A DNA stretch of 14,016 nt from Spirosoma sp. (lineage in GTDB: Bacteria > Bacteroidota > Bacteroidia > Cytophagales > Spirosomataceae), in assembly GCA_025351545.1 (NCBI GenBank), contig JANXVQ010000574.1:1-14016 (forward strand). The letters are read 5' to 3'. This document shows positions 7,173-14,016 of this stretch, piece by piece. Position numbers and translations under genes: made by a program. The notes under the pieces are model-generated. The model worked only from the letters and a program-made list of their open reading frames with translations, was not told the origin of the DNA and did not search any database. Positions within the stretch are counted from its first letter, which is position 1; the number at the start of each line of letters is the position of its first letter.

Positions 7173-8091
7173 CTACAACCGGTTAGTAGCCTTGCTGCTA
7201 CTGGTTGGATTACTGGTGGTATGTCCACAAGCCGGACAGGCCCAAGGTGAAGCGACGGATGTCCGGGCTCCCGGTCAACTGGACGCTGGTATGCCTACTG
7301 ATCCCGCCTTGCAAGGCGAGATTGACAAAGTGCTTGGCATGACGGAGAGTAAAATCAAAAAAGGCATTGTTGATCCCGGCGTTGATCTAGTTAATCTAGC
7401 CGTGAACAAAGCCCTTGATGAGATGATCAAAGCGATTGCGGATGCGGTGGTTGTAGCTCCAGCGGCGGAAAAAATCATGTCGATTTATCAAAAGACCAAG
7501 GACAAACGATTGGTGAAGAAACTCGTCTCATTACGCACCGTTTGGAAAGATGGCCAGGAACGACTCAACAAACTTAACTATCAGGATTTCAAACTGCGCT
7601 ATGAATGGGCTCTTCAACACAATGACCAGAATAAAGCCATTAAGGAATCGTCAATAAAACAGATTGAAAGCCAAATGACTAAGAACATTTGGGGAACGGA
7701 AATCTATGCCATTGACCAAAGTTACGATAATGGTGGCCCAACATCGAAAATGATTAAACGCTACCTCGACAAAGGGAAAAATGAGGATGTCGCGTTTTAC
7801 AACAACTCAATAGTGATGGGCACGCTGGGTAGCACCGACATAATTAAGGCGCGGAATGCCTTCAGCGTTTCCAAAGGGAAGCCCGTCTTTTTGTCACCCT
7901 ATGACCGGCTTAAACTACAACAAAAATCCCTGGCTGAAGCGAAACAGCACCACGCGGATTTAGCCAGTTTTGGCAGGAAAGTAGCAGCCTCGGTTAATTA
8001 CTACCGCATGGCAGAGTCAGAGCAGGCCATGCGTTCAGCGATCAGCAAGCGAATTTCTGACCCTTACATGATTCGTTACGTAAAAAAATGA
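7156..8091 (+). CDS. Exported conjugation-operon protein with a motif shared with its neighbour
   Basis: 311 residues, with a signal peptide (basic start, then hydrophobic LVALLLLVGLLVVC at 10-23, cleavage near QAGQAQ at 30). The mature part is mainly helical and rich in Lys and Gln. At 139-151 it carries KLNYQDFKLRYEW, which lines up with KITYQTLKVDYAW of the preceding gene's product, so the two may be diverged duplicates. Downstream is a segment of about 160 residues with QHNDQNKAIKE (154-164), NNSIVMGTLGSTDIIKARNAF (216-236) and a basic C-terminal helix with SASVNYYRMAES-like sequence (278-289). It starts 17 bases before the preceding stop and ends in ATGA shared with the next gene. I do not recognise the family. 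A periplasmic partner of the mating channel is inferred from operon position. Confidence 0.75.
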   Translation: MSIQTNYNRLVALLLLVGLLVVCPQAGQAQGEATDVRAPGQLDAGMPTDPALQGEIDKVLGMTESKIKKGIVDPGVDLVNLAVNKALDEMIKAIADAVVVAPAAEKIMSIYQKTKDKRLVKKLVSLRTVWKDGQERLNKLNYQDFKLRYEWALQHNDQNKAIKESSIKQIESQMTKNIWGTEIYAIDQSYDNGGPTSKMIKRYLDKGKNEDVAFYNNSIVMGTLGSTDIIKARNAFSVSKGKPVFLSPYDRLKLQQKSLAEAKQHHADLASFGRKVAASVNYYRMAESEQAMRSAISKRISDPYMIRYVKK

Positions 8092-8567
8092 AACAGATCC
8101 TTATTGTACTTAGCCTGCTGACGACTAGTTGCCAAAGCAGTTGTCAAAAAGAAGATCGCTTCAGACGAACAGCAGCTGATTTCCCCGTTGGGTATGTAGG
8201 CCAGTGGGAGGCCGTTTTACCCGGTGGTAGCTCCCGTCTTTTTTACGCCGGTGTAACGATTAAACCGTCCGGAGACTCGCTACTGTGGAGTTATTTTTCG
8301 CAACTCGTTGATATGACTACGCATCATAAAATCCCTTGTGGCCCGGAAATGGCTTTCATGCTATTCCGTTGGGATGACTCAACCCATATTGCGCTGGGCG
8401 ATCATGGCGCAACGCAGGGCTTTGGTTTTGATAAGTTGCAGTTATTGAGCCCGTCAAAATTGAAACTCACTTCGCTGTGGCTGGCCACCAGCTGCCGGGG
8501 GCCTGGCGGCTTCAATTCAAGCCAGTTAGTTTTCTCAAAAGTTAATTCCTTCCAATTCAACCCATGA
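8088..8567 (+). CDS. Small probable lipoprotein in the tra operon, GxW motif
   Basis: 159 residues. The N-terminus MKQILIVLSLLTTSC looks like a lipoprotein signal with Cys15 as the modified residue (LTTSC; the -3 Thr is not ideal). The mature part begins with a Gly-x-Trp motif in VGYVGQWEAVLPGG (34-47), followed by short alternating beta-like stretches (RLFYAGVTIKPSGDSLLWSYF) and Cys84 and Cys136, which could form a disulphide. The GxW plus beta-rich pattern recalls small lipocalin-like or DUF-type lipoproteins of Bacteroidota, but no family can be named. It overlaps both neighbours by 4 bases (8088-8091 and 8564-8567), so it is co-translated between the exported protein and traJ. It does not correspond to a classical tra gene; a role such as pilotin, entry-exclusion or accessory factor is possible. 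Confidence 0.65.
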   Translation: MKQILIVLSLLTTSCQSSCQKEDRFRRTAADFPVGYVGQWEAVLPGGSSRLFYAGVTIKPSGDSLLWSYFSQLVDMTTHHKIPCGPEMAFMLFRWDDSTHIALGDHGATQGFGFDKLQLLSPSKLKLTSLWLATSCRGPGGFNSSQLVFSKVNSFQFNP

Positions 8568-9607
8568 TTTTACTACAATCCCCTGGAACCGGCTGGAATG
8601 GTACGCTAGCCAACGGAGCCATCAGCAGTATTGAGGAAGCGGCTGACGCCTTGTTTGATACGATGCTGCCTGAATTCTCTTCCTTCATTGCCATTGGTCA
8701 GGCAATTGGCTTGATTGGCTCCCTGTTCTACGTATTTTACCGGGTTTGGGCGCACATGGCACGAAATGAAGCCATTGATGTATATCCACTCCTTCGACCG
8801 GTTGTCATTTCGATGCTCCTGCTGGCCTATCCCGGTTTATACGCCGGCGTTGTTTATATGGGCCGCTCGCTGAATGATGCGACGCAGGAAATGGGCGCTT
8901 TCCGTCGGGATGAGGTGGAACAACAGGTGCTAACCAACGCCAAAACGCGTATTGAAAATATGGGTAATACCAATGCTCCGCCACCGGTAGCTCCCACAGA
9001 AGATAATCGCTCCTGGTTTCAGCTGGTGACGGACAGCGTAATGGGTATGGCGAATTCAGTTACTTCCGCAGCCGCTGATGCGGTTAATTTTGTCATCGAT
9101 ACCACCGTGAACTATGTGCTGATGGCTCTTTTTCGGCTAATTTATTTCATTGTGATCATTGGCATAAAAATCATATCGACTTACTTCCTGATCATTTTAG
9201 GGATGTTTGGTCCTTTGACGATCGGTTTAGGCTGTTTCGACTGGTTTTACTCCTCTATTGCGGCCTGGGTGGGGCGGGTGCTACATACCCTTTTATGGGT
9301 GCCGATTGCCAATATCTATGGGTTCATTCTGGATAGTTTTCACCTGTCCAGCCTGCATGTAGAATTCCAGCAGCTTCAGGGCAACCCTGGAATGCCGAGT
9401 TCATCGATTGCCAATTTGCTATTCTACGCCATTGGTATTTTTGGGTACTTGCTGGTCCCTAAACTGGCTACCTGGATCTTGGACTCCACCGGGGTTTCAG
9501 ACGGATTACGAGCGATGTCGGCTCCGGCGCGTACGGCGACTCAGCTAGCCGGTGCAGCCTCGGGTAATACAGCGGGTCGCTTAGCCGGTGCCGCTACCGC
9601 TTACTAA
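8564..9607 (+). CDS. traJ: TraJ conjugation inner-membrane protein (VirB6-like)
   Basis: Polytopic inner-membrane channel component. 347 residues, with hydrophobic segments at about 41-62, 81-100, 183-226 (two back-to-back), 231-250 and 282-302. The sequence YRVWAHMARNEAIDVYPLLRPV (59-80) matches the conserved VWxxLARxEPIDVYPLLRP block of TraJ proteins. The C-terminus is Ala/Gly/Thr-rich (PARTATQLAGAASGNTAGRLAGA, 321-343), as often seen. The preceding gene shares 4 bases with it, and traK follows after 20 bases. It is intact. Confidence in the family is high; the VirB6 equivalence is by topology and position rather than by strong sequence identity. Confidence 0.93.
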   Translation: MILLQSPGTGWNGTLANGAISSIEEAADALFDTMLPEFSSFIAIGQAIGLIGSLFYVFYRVWAHMARNEAIDVYPLLRPVVISMLLLAYPGLYAGVVYMGRSLNDATQEMGAFRRDEVEQQVLTNAKTRIENMGNTNAPPPVAPTEDNRSWFQLVTDSVMGMANSVTSAAADAVNFVIDTTVNYVLMALFRLIYFIVIIGIKIISTYFLIILGMFGPLTIGLGCFDWFYSSIAAWVGRVLHTLLWVPIANIYGFILDSFHLSSLHVEFQQLQGNPGMPSSSIANLLFYAIGIFGYLLVPKLATWILDSTGVSDGLRAMSAPARTATQLAGAASGNTAGRLAGAATAY

Positions 9608-9627
9608 CTGCTTAAACTTTCCTTTGT

Positions 9628-10290
9628 ATGAATGCTAATTTCAATTTTCGCTATCTGCGAAATATCGAATCGTCGTTTCAATTAGTCAGAATTTTAGTCT
9701 TTGTCATCGTCCTGGGCTGTATTGGGGTAGCTTCCTGGGTGGCCTACCTCTCGTACAAAACTACTCGGGAATCACGGGAGAGAATATACGTGCTCGACAA
9801 TGGAGGTAAGTCGATTATGCTGGCGCTGGCGCAGGAACAGAATACAAATCGCCCAGCCGAGGCAAAAGACCATGTCAAGACGTTTTTGAAGCTTTTTTTT
9901 AACCAGGAACCCGATGAGAAGGCCATTGACGCCAATATGAAGCAGGCGGCTTACCTGGGGGATGAATCCATTACCCGGCATTACCTTGATTTGCGGGAAA
10001 AAGGCTTTTATACCAAGCTTTTACAAGGAAATACCATTCAAAAAGTGATGATTGATTCAGTCAGCCTGGACATGAATAAATCGCCCTATTACTGTACGAT
10101 TAATGCCCGTATTATGCTGGTTCGCGCGACGAATATCACGATGCGTAAATTAATTGCCGATTGCTACCTCATCGACGCTACCCGAACGGATAATAACCCG
10201 CACGGCTTTGTCATTGAGCGGTTCCGGGTTACAGATAATTCGGACATAGAAACCATCAATCGGGATCATTACGAAGGGCATCGTCCTTAA
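9628..10290 (+). CDS. traK: TraK conjugation protein (VirB8-like)
   Basis: Bitopic inner-membrane scaffold of the mating channel. 220 residues: a short cytoplasmic start NFRYLRNIESSFQLVR, typical of TraK, one membrane segment at about 22-43, then a periplasmic domain of about 175 residues folding like VirB8. Family landmarks are FNQEPDEKAI at about 91-100 (LTPDEKxI in relatives), MKQAAYLGD (104-112) and DxxSVSLDMNKSPYYC (143-156). TraK usually has about 200-220 residues, so it is complete. It sits 20 bases after traJ and 21 bases before traL, in standard order. Confidence 0.93.
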   Translation: MNANFNFRYLRNIESSFQLVRILVFVIVLGCIGVASWVAYLSYKTTRESRERIYVLDNGGKSIMLALAQEQNTNRPAEAKDHVKTFLKLFFNQEPDEKAIDANMKQAAYLGDESITRHYLDLREKGFYTKLLQGNTIQKVMIDSVSLDMNKSPYYCTINARIMLVRATNITMRKLIADCYLIDATRTDNNPHGFVIERFRVTDNSDIETINRDHYEGHRP

Positions 10291-10311
10291 CCCCTTAACG
10301 ACCCTACATCT

Positions 10312-10608
10312 ATGTTCCTGAACATCCTTAAACGGCGAAAGAAGCCGCCTTCCGAACGACTCCTGGTGGCCTATCATTCGGCTTGCCTGTGGGTTTATTC
10401 GAATCTTGATAGGCGAGTCAAACAGTGGGAAAAACAGCCGCTTCAGCACCGTAAATGGCAAGCCGTCATTTGTCTGGCGGGGTTGCTTTTTCTAGGTTCT
10501 TTCAGTGTGTACTACACGGCCACTGGTCATTTTTTTACTCGTATAACCCAAAAACATCATGAGCACCAATCAAACCACGCCGGAGCCGGATCGCTTCGAC
10601 GGAAGTAG
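10312..10608 (+). CDS. traL: TraL small conjugation protein (DUF3989)
   Basis: 98 residues with one membrane segment at about 49-70 (WQAVICLAGLLFLGSFSVYY), flanked by basic N- and C-terminal regions. The layout (an amphipathic N-terminal region with SERLLVAYHSACLWV, an Arg-rich loop, then a single transmembrane helix) fits TraL, which sits between traK and traM in CTnDOT-type elements. Its 3' end overlaps traM by 50 bases, so the last 16 codons are shared in another frame. The C-terminal tail (HHEHQSNHAGAGSLRRK) is therefore encoded within the traM start region and is unlikely to be conserved. The role is unknown but required for mating in studied relatives. Confidence 0.85.
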   Translation: MFLNILKRRKKPPSERLLVAYHSACLWVYSNLDRRVKQWEKQPLQHRKWQAVICLAGLLFLGSFSVYYTATGHFFTRITQKHHEHQSNHAGAGSLRRK

Positions 10609-11776
10609 AATCAAGCAGCTGATGCAGGACAAACGATTCGTTACCATCCTGACGGGTGCTGGGGTTTGCTTAATCCTGATTATTTACTACTTTCTCAACC
10701 ACACCAAATCCAAGGAGGAGGGCGCGGTAAAACCAACCATGAGCTTAAATTCGGATTTGCCGAACGCTGGCGACTCAACGGGCCTACCTTCCCAGTCAAA
10801 ACTTGAACTGGCTACGAATGCCCATCCCTTATCGATGCCCGATCAGATGCCGATGGAACGGGGCCTGAATGCAAACGTTCCGGCTACCCTTCATCCAGAT
10901 CAATCTCGACGTGGTGGAGAAGCCGATTCGTACATCTATGGAAATGACGTCCCGGATGAAATCTATGAAAAACCAGAATCCCCCGCGCCCCCGCGCACAA
11001 AAAAACGGAATCAGAAAGCGGGGACTAGGGCTGGGCAAGAGGAGCTGGCTTCTAATGATGAGGTCGATGAGGTCAATCCGGCCAAGACAAAGGCAGAAAT
11101 TGAAAAACAGAAACAATTGCTGGCGCTGCTTCAGGAGTATAAAGCGGATAAGATCAAGCGCCAAGCTGATCTGCAAGGGAGGGCACTCAAGCCTGAAACG
11201 GTTCCGATCTCCACGGTTTCTTCGCTAAACGGAGCTGCGGGTAAGAATAATTTTTATGGACTCCAGTCCGACATGCGCAAACAACAGATGGACGCGAAGG
11301 AAGACTCGCTCTCGGTAACAGTGAAAGCAATGGTGTTTTCAGACCAAACGATTATATCGGGAGGTCGTGTAACGCTACGGTTGCTCGAATCGATTACCCT
11401 CCGGGGCCGGATGATTCCGGAAGGTACCCGCCTGTACGGGGTTGCCAATTTTGGTGGCCAGCGGGTTAACATTGCCATTAACCAGGTACAGGTCGAAGGA
11501 CGTATTCTGCCGATGAAATTAACGGTCTTTGATATGGACGGGTTATCGGGCATCTACGTCCCAAACGTTGTCGGCGTTCAACAAGGGCGTCAAGCGGTTT
11601 CCCAGGCGGGTCAGGGCTTTAATGTGAGTGCCCCCGTCTACTCAGCGAATGTGCCGGCAATGGCAGCGGCCTCCGCCGTTCAGGCTGGGCTTCAGGGAGG
11701 ACGAAGCTTTCTCTCCCGTAAAGTGGCCGTTCAAAAGGCTACGCTGAAAAATAATTATTATGTCCTTTTAAAATAA
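10559..11776 (+). CDS. traM: TraM conjugation protein (VirB10-like)
   Basis: Spans the periplasm from the inner membrane and links the energy source to the outer-membrane core. 405 residues: a short cytoplasmic part, a membrane segment at about 27-46 (FVTILTGAGVCLILIIYYFL), a long low-complexity, Pro- and Lys-rich linker (47-180) with PESPAPPRTKKRNQK, a probable coiled coil at about 175-205 (TKAEIEKQKQLLALLQEYKADK), and the conserved VirB10-like C-terminal domain: MVFSDQTIISGGRVTLRLLE (258-277), RMIPEGTRLYGVANF (284-298) and TVFDMDGLSGIYVPN (322-336). The last block matches the YDMDGLEGIYIPG signature of the family. The start at 10559 lies 50 bases inside traL; the family-like N-terminus and membrane helix support it. 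Next gene traN follows after 9 bases. Confidence 0.94.
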   Translation: MSTNQTTPEPDRFDGSRIKQLMQDKRFVTILTGAGVCLILIIYYFLNHTKSKEEGAVKPTMSLNSDLPNAGDSTGLPSQSKLELATNAHPLSMPDQMPMERGLNANVPATLHPDQSRRGGEADSYIYGNDVPDEIYEKPESPAPPRTKKRNQKAGTRAGQEELASNDEVDEVNPAKTKAEIEKQKQLLALLQEYKADKIKRQADLQGRALKPETVPISTVSSLNGAAGKNNFYGLQSDMRKQQMDAKEDSLSVTVKAMVFSDQTIISGGRVTLRLLESITLRGRMIPEGTRLYGVANFGGQRVNIAINQVQVEGRILPMKLTVFDMDGLSGIYVPNVVGVQQGRQAVSQAGQGFNVSAPVYSANVPAMAAASAVQAGLQGGRSFLSRKVAVQKATLKNNYYVLLK

Positions 11777-11785
11777 GTAACTGCG

Positions 11786-12850
11786 ATGAAACATGTAGTC
11801 TATATTTCGGTCCTAGCCCTTAGTGTGCATCATCTGGCATCGGCTCAAGTGGCTGATTCGTTGAAAAGCGCCACACGCAATACGCCAACTTCACAAGCAA
11901 TGCGACTTGATTCAATTCGGAAACGGGTTGGTGCCGGAAACGCTGTGGCACCCAGTGCGGTGACGCCGGGTGTGGCCATTAGCGTCCCAGAGCGGCCAGG
12001 GCTGTCCACACCGGGTGAGGTGCCGGTATTTTCCTATGGATCACTTCCAATACAGGATCATAACGTTGTTCGTTCTTACTATCTCGATTTAGCGTTTAAT
12101 AAGACGACCTGCATCATTTTCAAGTCGCCCATCCGGTCGGTCGATCTGGGTTCCAAGGATATTATCGCCGATAAAGCCAATGCGGTTGATAATGTCCTAC
12201 GCGTGAAGGCAAGCAGTATCGGATTTAATGAAACCAATTTTTCGGTCATGACGGCCGACGGGCAATTTTATAGTTTCGTGGTCAACTACAATGAATATCC
12301 GACCATGCTGGCGCTGGATCTATCCGTCAATGAGGAGGGGTTGGTCCAACAAAAGGCAAGGTCTGTTAACCAGAAAGGAACAGTTGTCAGCTTTGCTGGC
12401 GTGAATACCTCACAGCAGGAAATTGTTCAAAACTGCTCGGCCATCATGGAACACAACCGGCGGGTTAAACACATTGGTATTAATAAATACGACATTCAGG
12501 CGAGTCTGCGGGGCCTGTATTACAAGGACAACGTGCTATATTATAAAATAGGGGTGAAGAATAAATCCAACATCCGGTATGATCTGGATTTCATTCGTTT
12601 TTTTATCGTTGACAAAACCCTGGCGAAAGAAACGTCACACCAGGAATTAGAAGTCATTCCGCTGTACGTATATAACCAACCGTTAGTTATAATTCCCGGG
12701 CAGAAGAGTGTTGAAAAAATATACGTCTTCCAAAAATTCACCATTCCGGATGATAAGGTGGTACAGGTGATTATGGGCGAAAAGAATGGGGGCCGAACGG
12801 TAACCTTCACGATGGCCAATCAGGACATTTTAGACGCTGATATCTTATGA
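11786..12850 (+). CDS. traN: TraN conjugation protein (VirB9-like, DUF4138)
   Basis: Exported protein of the channel core, equivalent to VirB9. A signal peptide is clear (MKHVVYISVLALSVHHLASA, cleaved before Gln21). The N-terminal 35-90 region is low complexity (NTPTSQAMRLDSIRKRV), then a beta-rich domain with YLDLAFNKTTCIIFKSPIRSVDLGS (about 93-117), ADGQFYSFVVNYNEYPTMLALDL (about 155-177) and a C-terminal region with YYKIGVKNKSNIRYDLDFIRFF (about 251-272) and PGQKSVEKIYVFQKFTIPDDK (about 303-323). The block FNKTTCIIFKSPIRSVDLG is typical of TraN. 354 residues is a little longer than classic TraN (about 330), because of the N-terminal linker. It overlaps traO by 4 bases (ATGA). Confidence 0.93.
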   Translation: MKHVVYISVLALSVHHLASAQVADSLKSATRNTPTSQAMRLDSIRKRVGAGNAVAPSAVTPGVAISVPERPGLSTPGEVPVFSYGSLPIQDHNVVRSYYLDLAFNKTTCIIFKSPIRSVDLGSKDIIADKANAVDNVLRVKASSIGFNETNFSVMTADGQFYSFVVNYNEYPTMLALDLSVNEEGLVQQKARSVNQKGTVVSFAGVNTSQQEIVQNCSAIMEHNRRVKHIGINKYDIQASLRGLYYKDNVLYYKIGVKNKSNIRYDLDFIRFFIVDKTLAKETSHQELEVIPLYVYNQPLVIIPGQKSVEKIYVFQKFTIPDDKVVQVIMGEKNGGRTVTFTMANQDILDADIL

Positions 12851-13437
12851 AATCCCTTCAAATTCTGTTGCTCCTGGTGAGCACGCTCGTTGGTCGTCAA
12901 GGCTACGCCCAGCGGCACATAAAGGGCCAGACGGCCGTTAGTTTTACGGCGGGAGTCGTCGATAACTTCCCTAAATTTTCGTCTACTCATGCACCGGGAA
13001 GCGGCTATATGGGTGCCCTTGATTACGTATGGTACCGAAAAAATGAGCGCTATTGGAAAGCCTCGGTATCGTATATGCGTAAATACTACGACGCCCAGAC
13101 GCTGGCTAAACTTCTGGTTGAGCAGTATTGGCTGTCGATGGATTACGTACCCCGTGGTTTCTTTACAACCCATCGTTGGCTGTATGTTGCGCCTACGGCG
13201 GGTCTATACGTTGGTTACGAGGCTATTAACCGGAATCAATCAAATTTAGCGGAAGGGGTCATTCAAAATAAATCTACGGCTTCCATTGGCCCTCAGCTCG
13301 GACTGGAAGCGGAGGTATATGTCGGTCCATCGCTGGCCATTGTGGGCGGGATCACGGAACGGTATATCCCGTTTTCGGAGGTCTCCAAATTTCGCACCAC
13401 TGGATACATTGGTATCCGTTACTGTTTCTTCCGATGA
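12847..13437 (+). CDS. traO: TraO conjugation protein, outer-membrane-type
   Basis: 196 residues with a signal peptide (MKSLQILLLLVSTLVGRQGYAQ, cleavage near 21/22). The mature protein has alternating beta-strand patterns and ends in an aromatic residue close to the C-terminus (TTGYIGIRYCFFR), like an outer-membrane beta barrel: KGQTAVSFTAGVVDN (26-40), YKASVSYMRKYY-like strands and STASIGPQLGLEAEVYVGPSL (146-166). Position between traN and traQ identifies it as TraO, whose members have the 'KGQxxxSxxxGxxD' start. It overlaps both neighbours by 4 bases. Sequence identity to the type member is probably low; the call leans on order and topology. Confidence 0.85.
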   Translation: MKSLQILLLLVSTLVGRQGYAQRHIKGQTAVSFTAGVVDNFPKFSSTHAPGSGYMGALDYVWYRKNERYWKASVSYMRKYYDAQTLAKLLVEQYWLSMDYVPRGFFTTHRWLYVAPTAGLYVGYEAINRNQSNLAEGVIQNKSTASIGPQLGLEAEVYVGPSLAIVGGITERYIPFSEVSKFRTTGYIGIRYCFFR

Positions 13438-13856
13438 AAAAATCAATCATCTGGGCCTGTGGCCTACTACTGGTTGGGGCGGCCTGTCAAACCGAATCGC
13501 TCGACATTCAGCGTAGTTTTCCATTCCAGCTGGAAATGGATGCGTTTCCTACGTCAATTCCCTGGCAAAAGCCAACGTCAGTGGGCTTCGGTGTTAAACC
13601 GGATTACCTCACATTGGGTAATTCGTATACACTCTCCTGGCAGGTAGCTGCGCCAGTGCGGGGTGTATTGCGGCTTAACAATAAGGTGCTCGCCCCCGGT
13701 GGAAAAACGGTCGTTCCAGCAAATATGAGTCGATTACTGAGTGATACGCTCACGTATATGCCAACTGACTCAGGCGCTCATCAACTAACGTTTCGGGTAT
13801 TTGATTCGTTGGGTCAAGCTAAAGACACAACCTTTACCGTAACCGCTGTCAAATGA
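13434..13856 (+). CDS. traQ: TraQ conjugation lipoprotein (DUF3872)
   Basis: 140 residues. The N-terminus MKKSIIWACGLLLVGAAC is a lipoprotein signal with Cys18 as the likely lipid site (VGAAC, a slightly loose lipobox), followed by QTESLDIQRSFPF, matching the CxxELDIQQxYPF start of TraQ. The rest is one immunoglobulin-like beta-sandwich of about 115 residues with GFGVKPDYLTLGNSYTLSWQ and a C-terminal THQLTFRVFDSLGQ-like strand. TraQ lies after traO and traP in CTnDOT; traP is absent here, and traQ directly overlaps traO by 4 bases. It is the last gene of the block visible in the window, and no terminator follows within the window. Confidence 0.9.
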   Translation: MKKSIIWACGLLLVGAACQTESLDIQRSFPFQLEMDAFPTSIPWQKPTSVGFGVKPDYLTLGNSYTLSWQVAAPVRGVLRLNNKVLAPGGKTVVPANMSRLLSDTLTYMPTDSGAHQLTFRVFDSLGQAKDTTFTVTAVK

Positions 13857-14016
13857 TGGATATGCCTATTAGCCTTCCGTTTTCATCATACCCTTAACAG
13901 CCATACATGACATGGTAGCGACAAAATCACCTCCAGAGCAAGCCTGCCAAGTGCCTGATTACCTCTCAACCCCCTAATTAACTGGACATAATTTCCGTAA
14001 ACGAAGTTTTACTTTT
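13857..14016. other. Non-coding 3' flank of the tra operon
   Basis: About 160 bases after the traQ stop hold no gene of convincing length: short peptides from ATG at 13853 (14 codons) and 13913 (21 codons) are all that open. No hairpin followed by a T-run is visible, so the transcript may continue past the window edge. Confidence 0.5.

Noticed and set aside
10150..10461. Leftward 103-codon ORF across the traK-traL junction
   Set aside because: Antisense to two genes with family-typical sequences, no support of its own.
10829..11228. Overlapping ORFs of over 100 codons on both strands inside traM
   Set aside because: They cover the low-complexity Lys/Pro-rich linker of traM, where skewed composition leaves other frames open; their translations are Arg-rich or Ile/Phe-rich without domain signs.
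13853..13975. Two very short peptides after traQ (14 and 21 codons)
   Set aside because: Too short, with no conserved features or translation signals.

Overview
The window looks like Bacteroidota DNA, most likely from the Cytophagales (Spirosoma-like). This rests on a complete-looking block of the Bacteroidota-type conjugation genes (traE to traQ, the CTnDOT family), weak or absent Shine-Dalgarno sequences, moderate GC in the genes and very AT-rich intergenic DNA. The genus is a guess from general style. No tRNA, rRNA, CRISPR array, integrase, relaxase or transposase is visible.

Left part (1-2934), all read leftward: the start of a large secreted surface-type protein that runs off the left edge (726 to 1), a 690-base non-coding stretch with a very AT-rich half and three hairpins (one of them a perfect 24-bp inverted repeat, one a convincing terminator), and an intact clade-3-like monofunctional haem catalase (katA, 2934-1417).

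Right part (about 3100-13856), all read rightward: one tightly packed operon for a type IV secretion (mating-pair) apparatus. The order is traE (VirB2-like), traF (VirB3-like), traG (VirB4-like ATPase), three exported proteins in the place where traH/traI normally sit (326 aa, 311 aa and a 159-aa probable lipoprotein), traJ (VirB6-like), traK (VirB8-like), traL, traM (VirB10-like), traN (VirB9-like), traO (outer-membrane-type protein) and traQ (lipoprotein). Several neighbours overlap by 4 bases (ATGA) and gaps do not exceed 21 bases, so co-transcription and translational coupling are likely. Together they would form the inner-membrane motor, the periplasm-spanning core and the outer-membrane part of a conjugation channel. 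Relaxase, coupling protein, traP and integration genes are not in the window.

The points most worth a second look are: (1) traE appears homologous to its family upstream of the only canonical start codon, yet the upstream open frame has no ATG, GTG or TTG and no signal peptide, 26 bases from a divergent catalase gene, which suggests a truncation or rearrangement junction; (2) the two consecutive exported proteins between traG and traJ share a motif and may be diverged duplicates; (3) a co-operonic small lipoprotein with a GxW motif that is not part of the classical tra set; (4) a perfect 24-bp inverted repeat with no obvious role.
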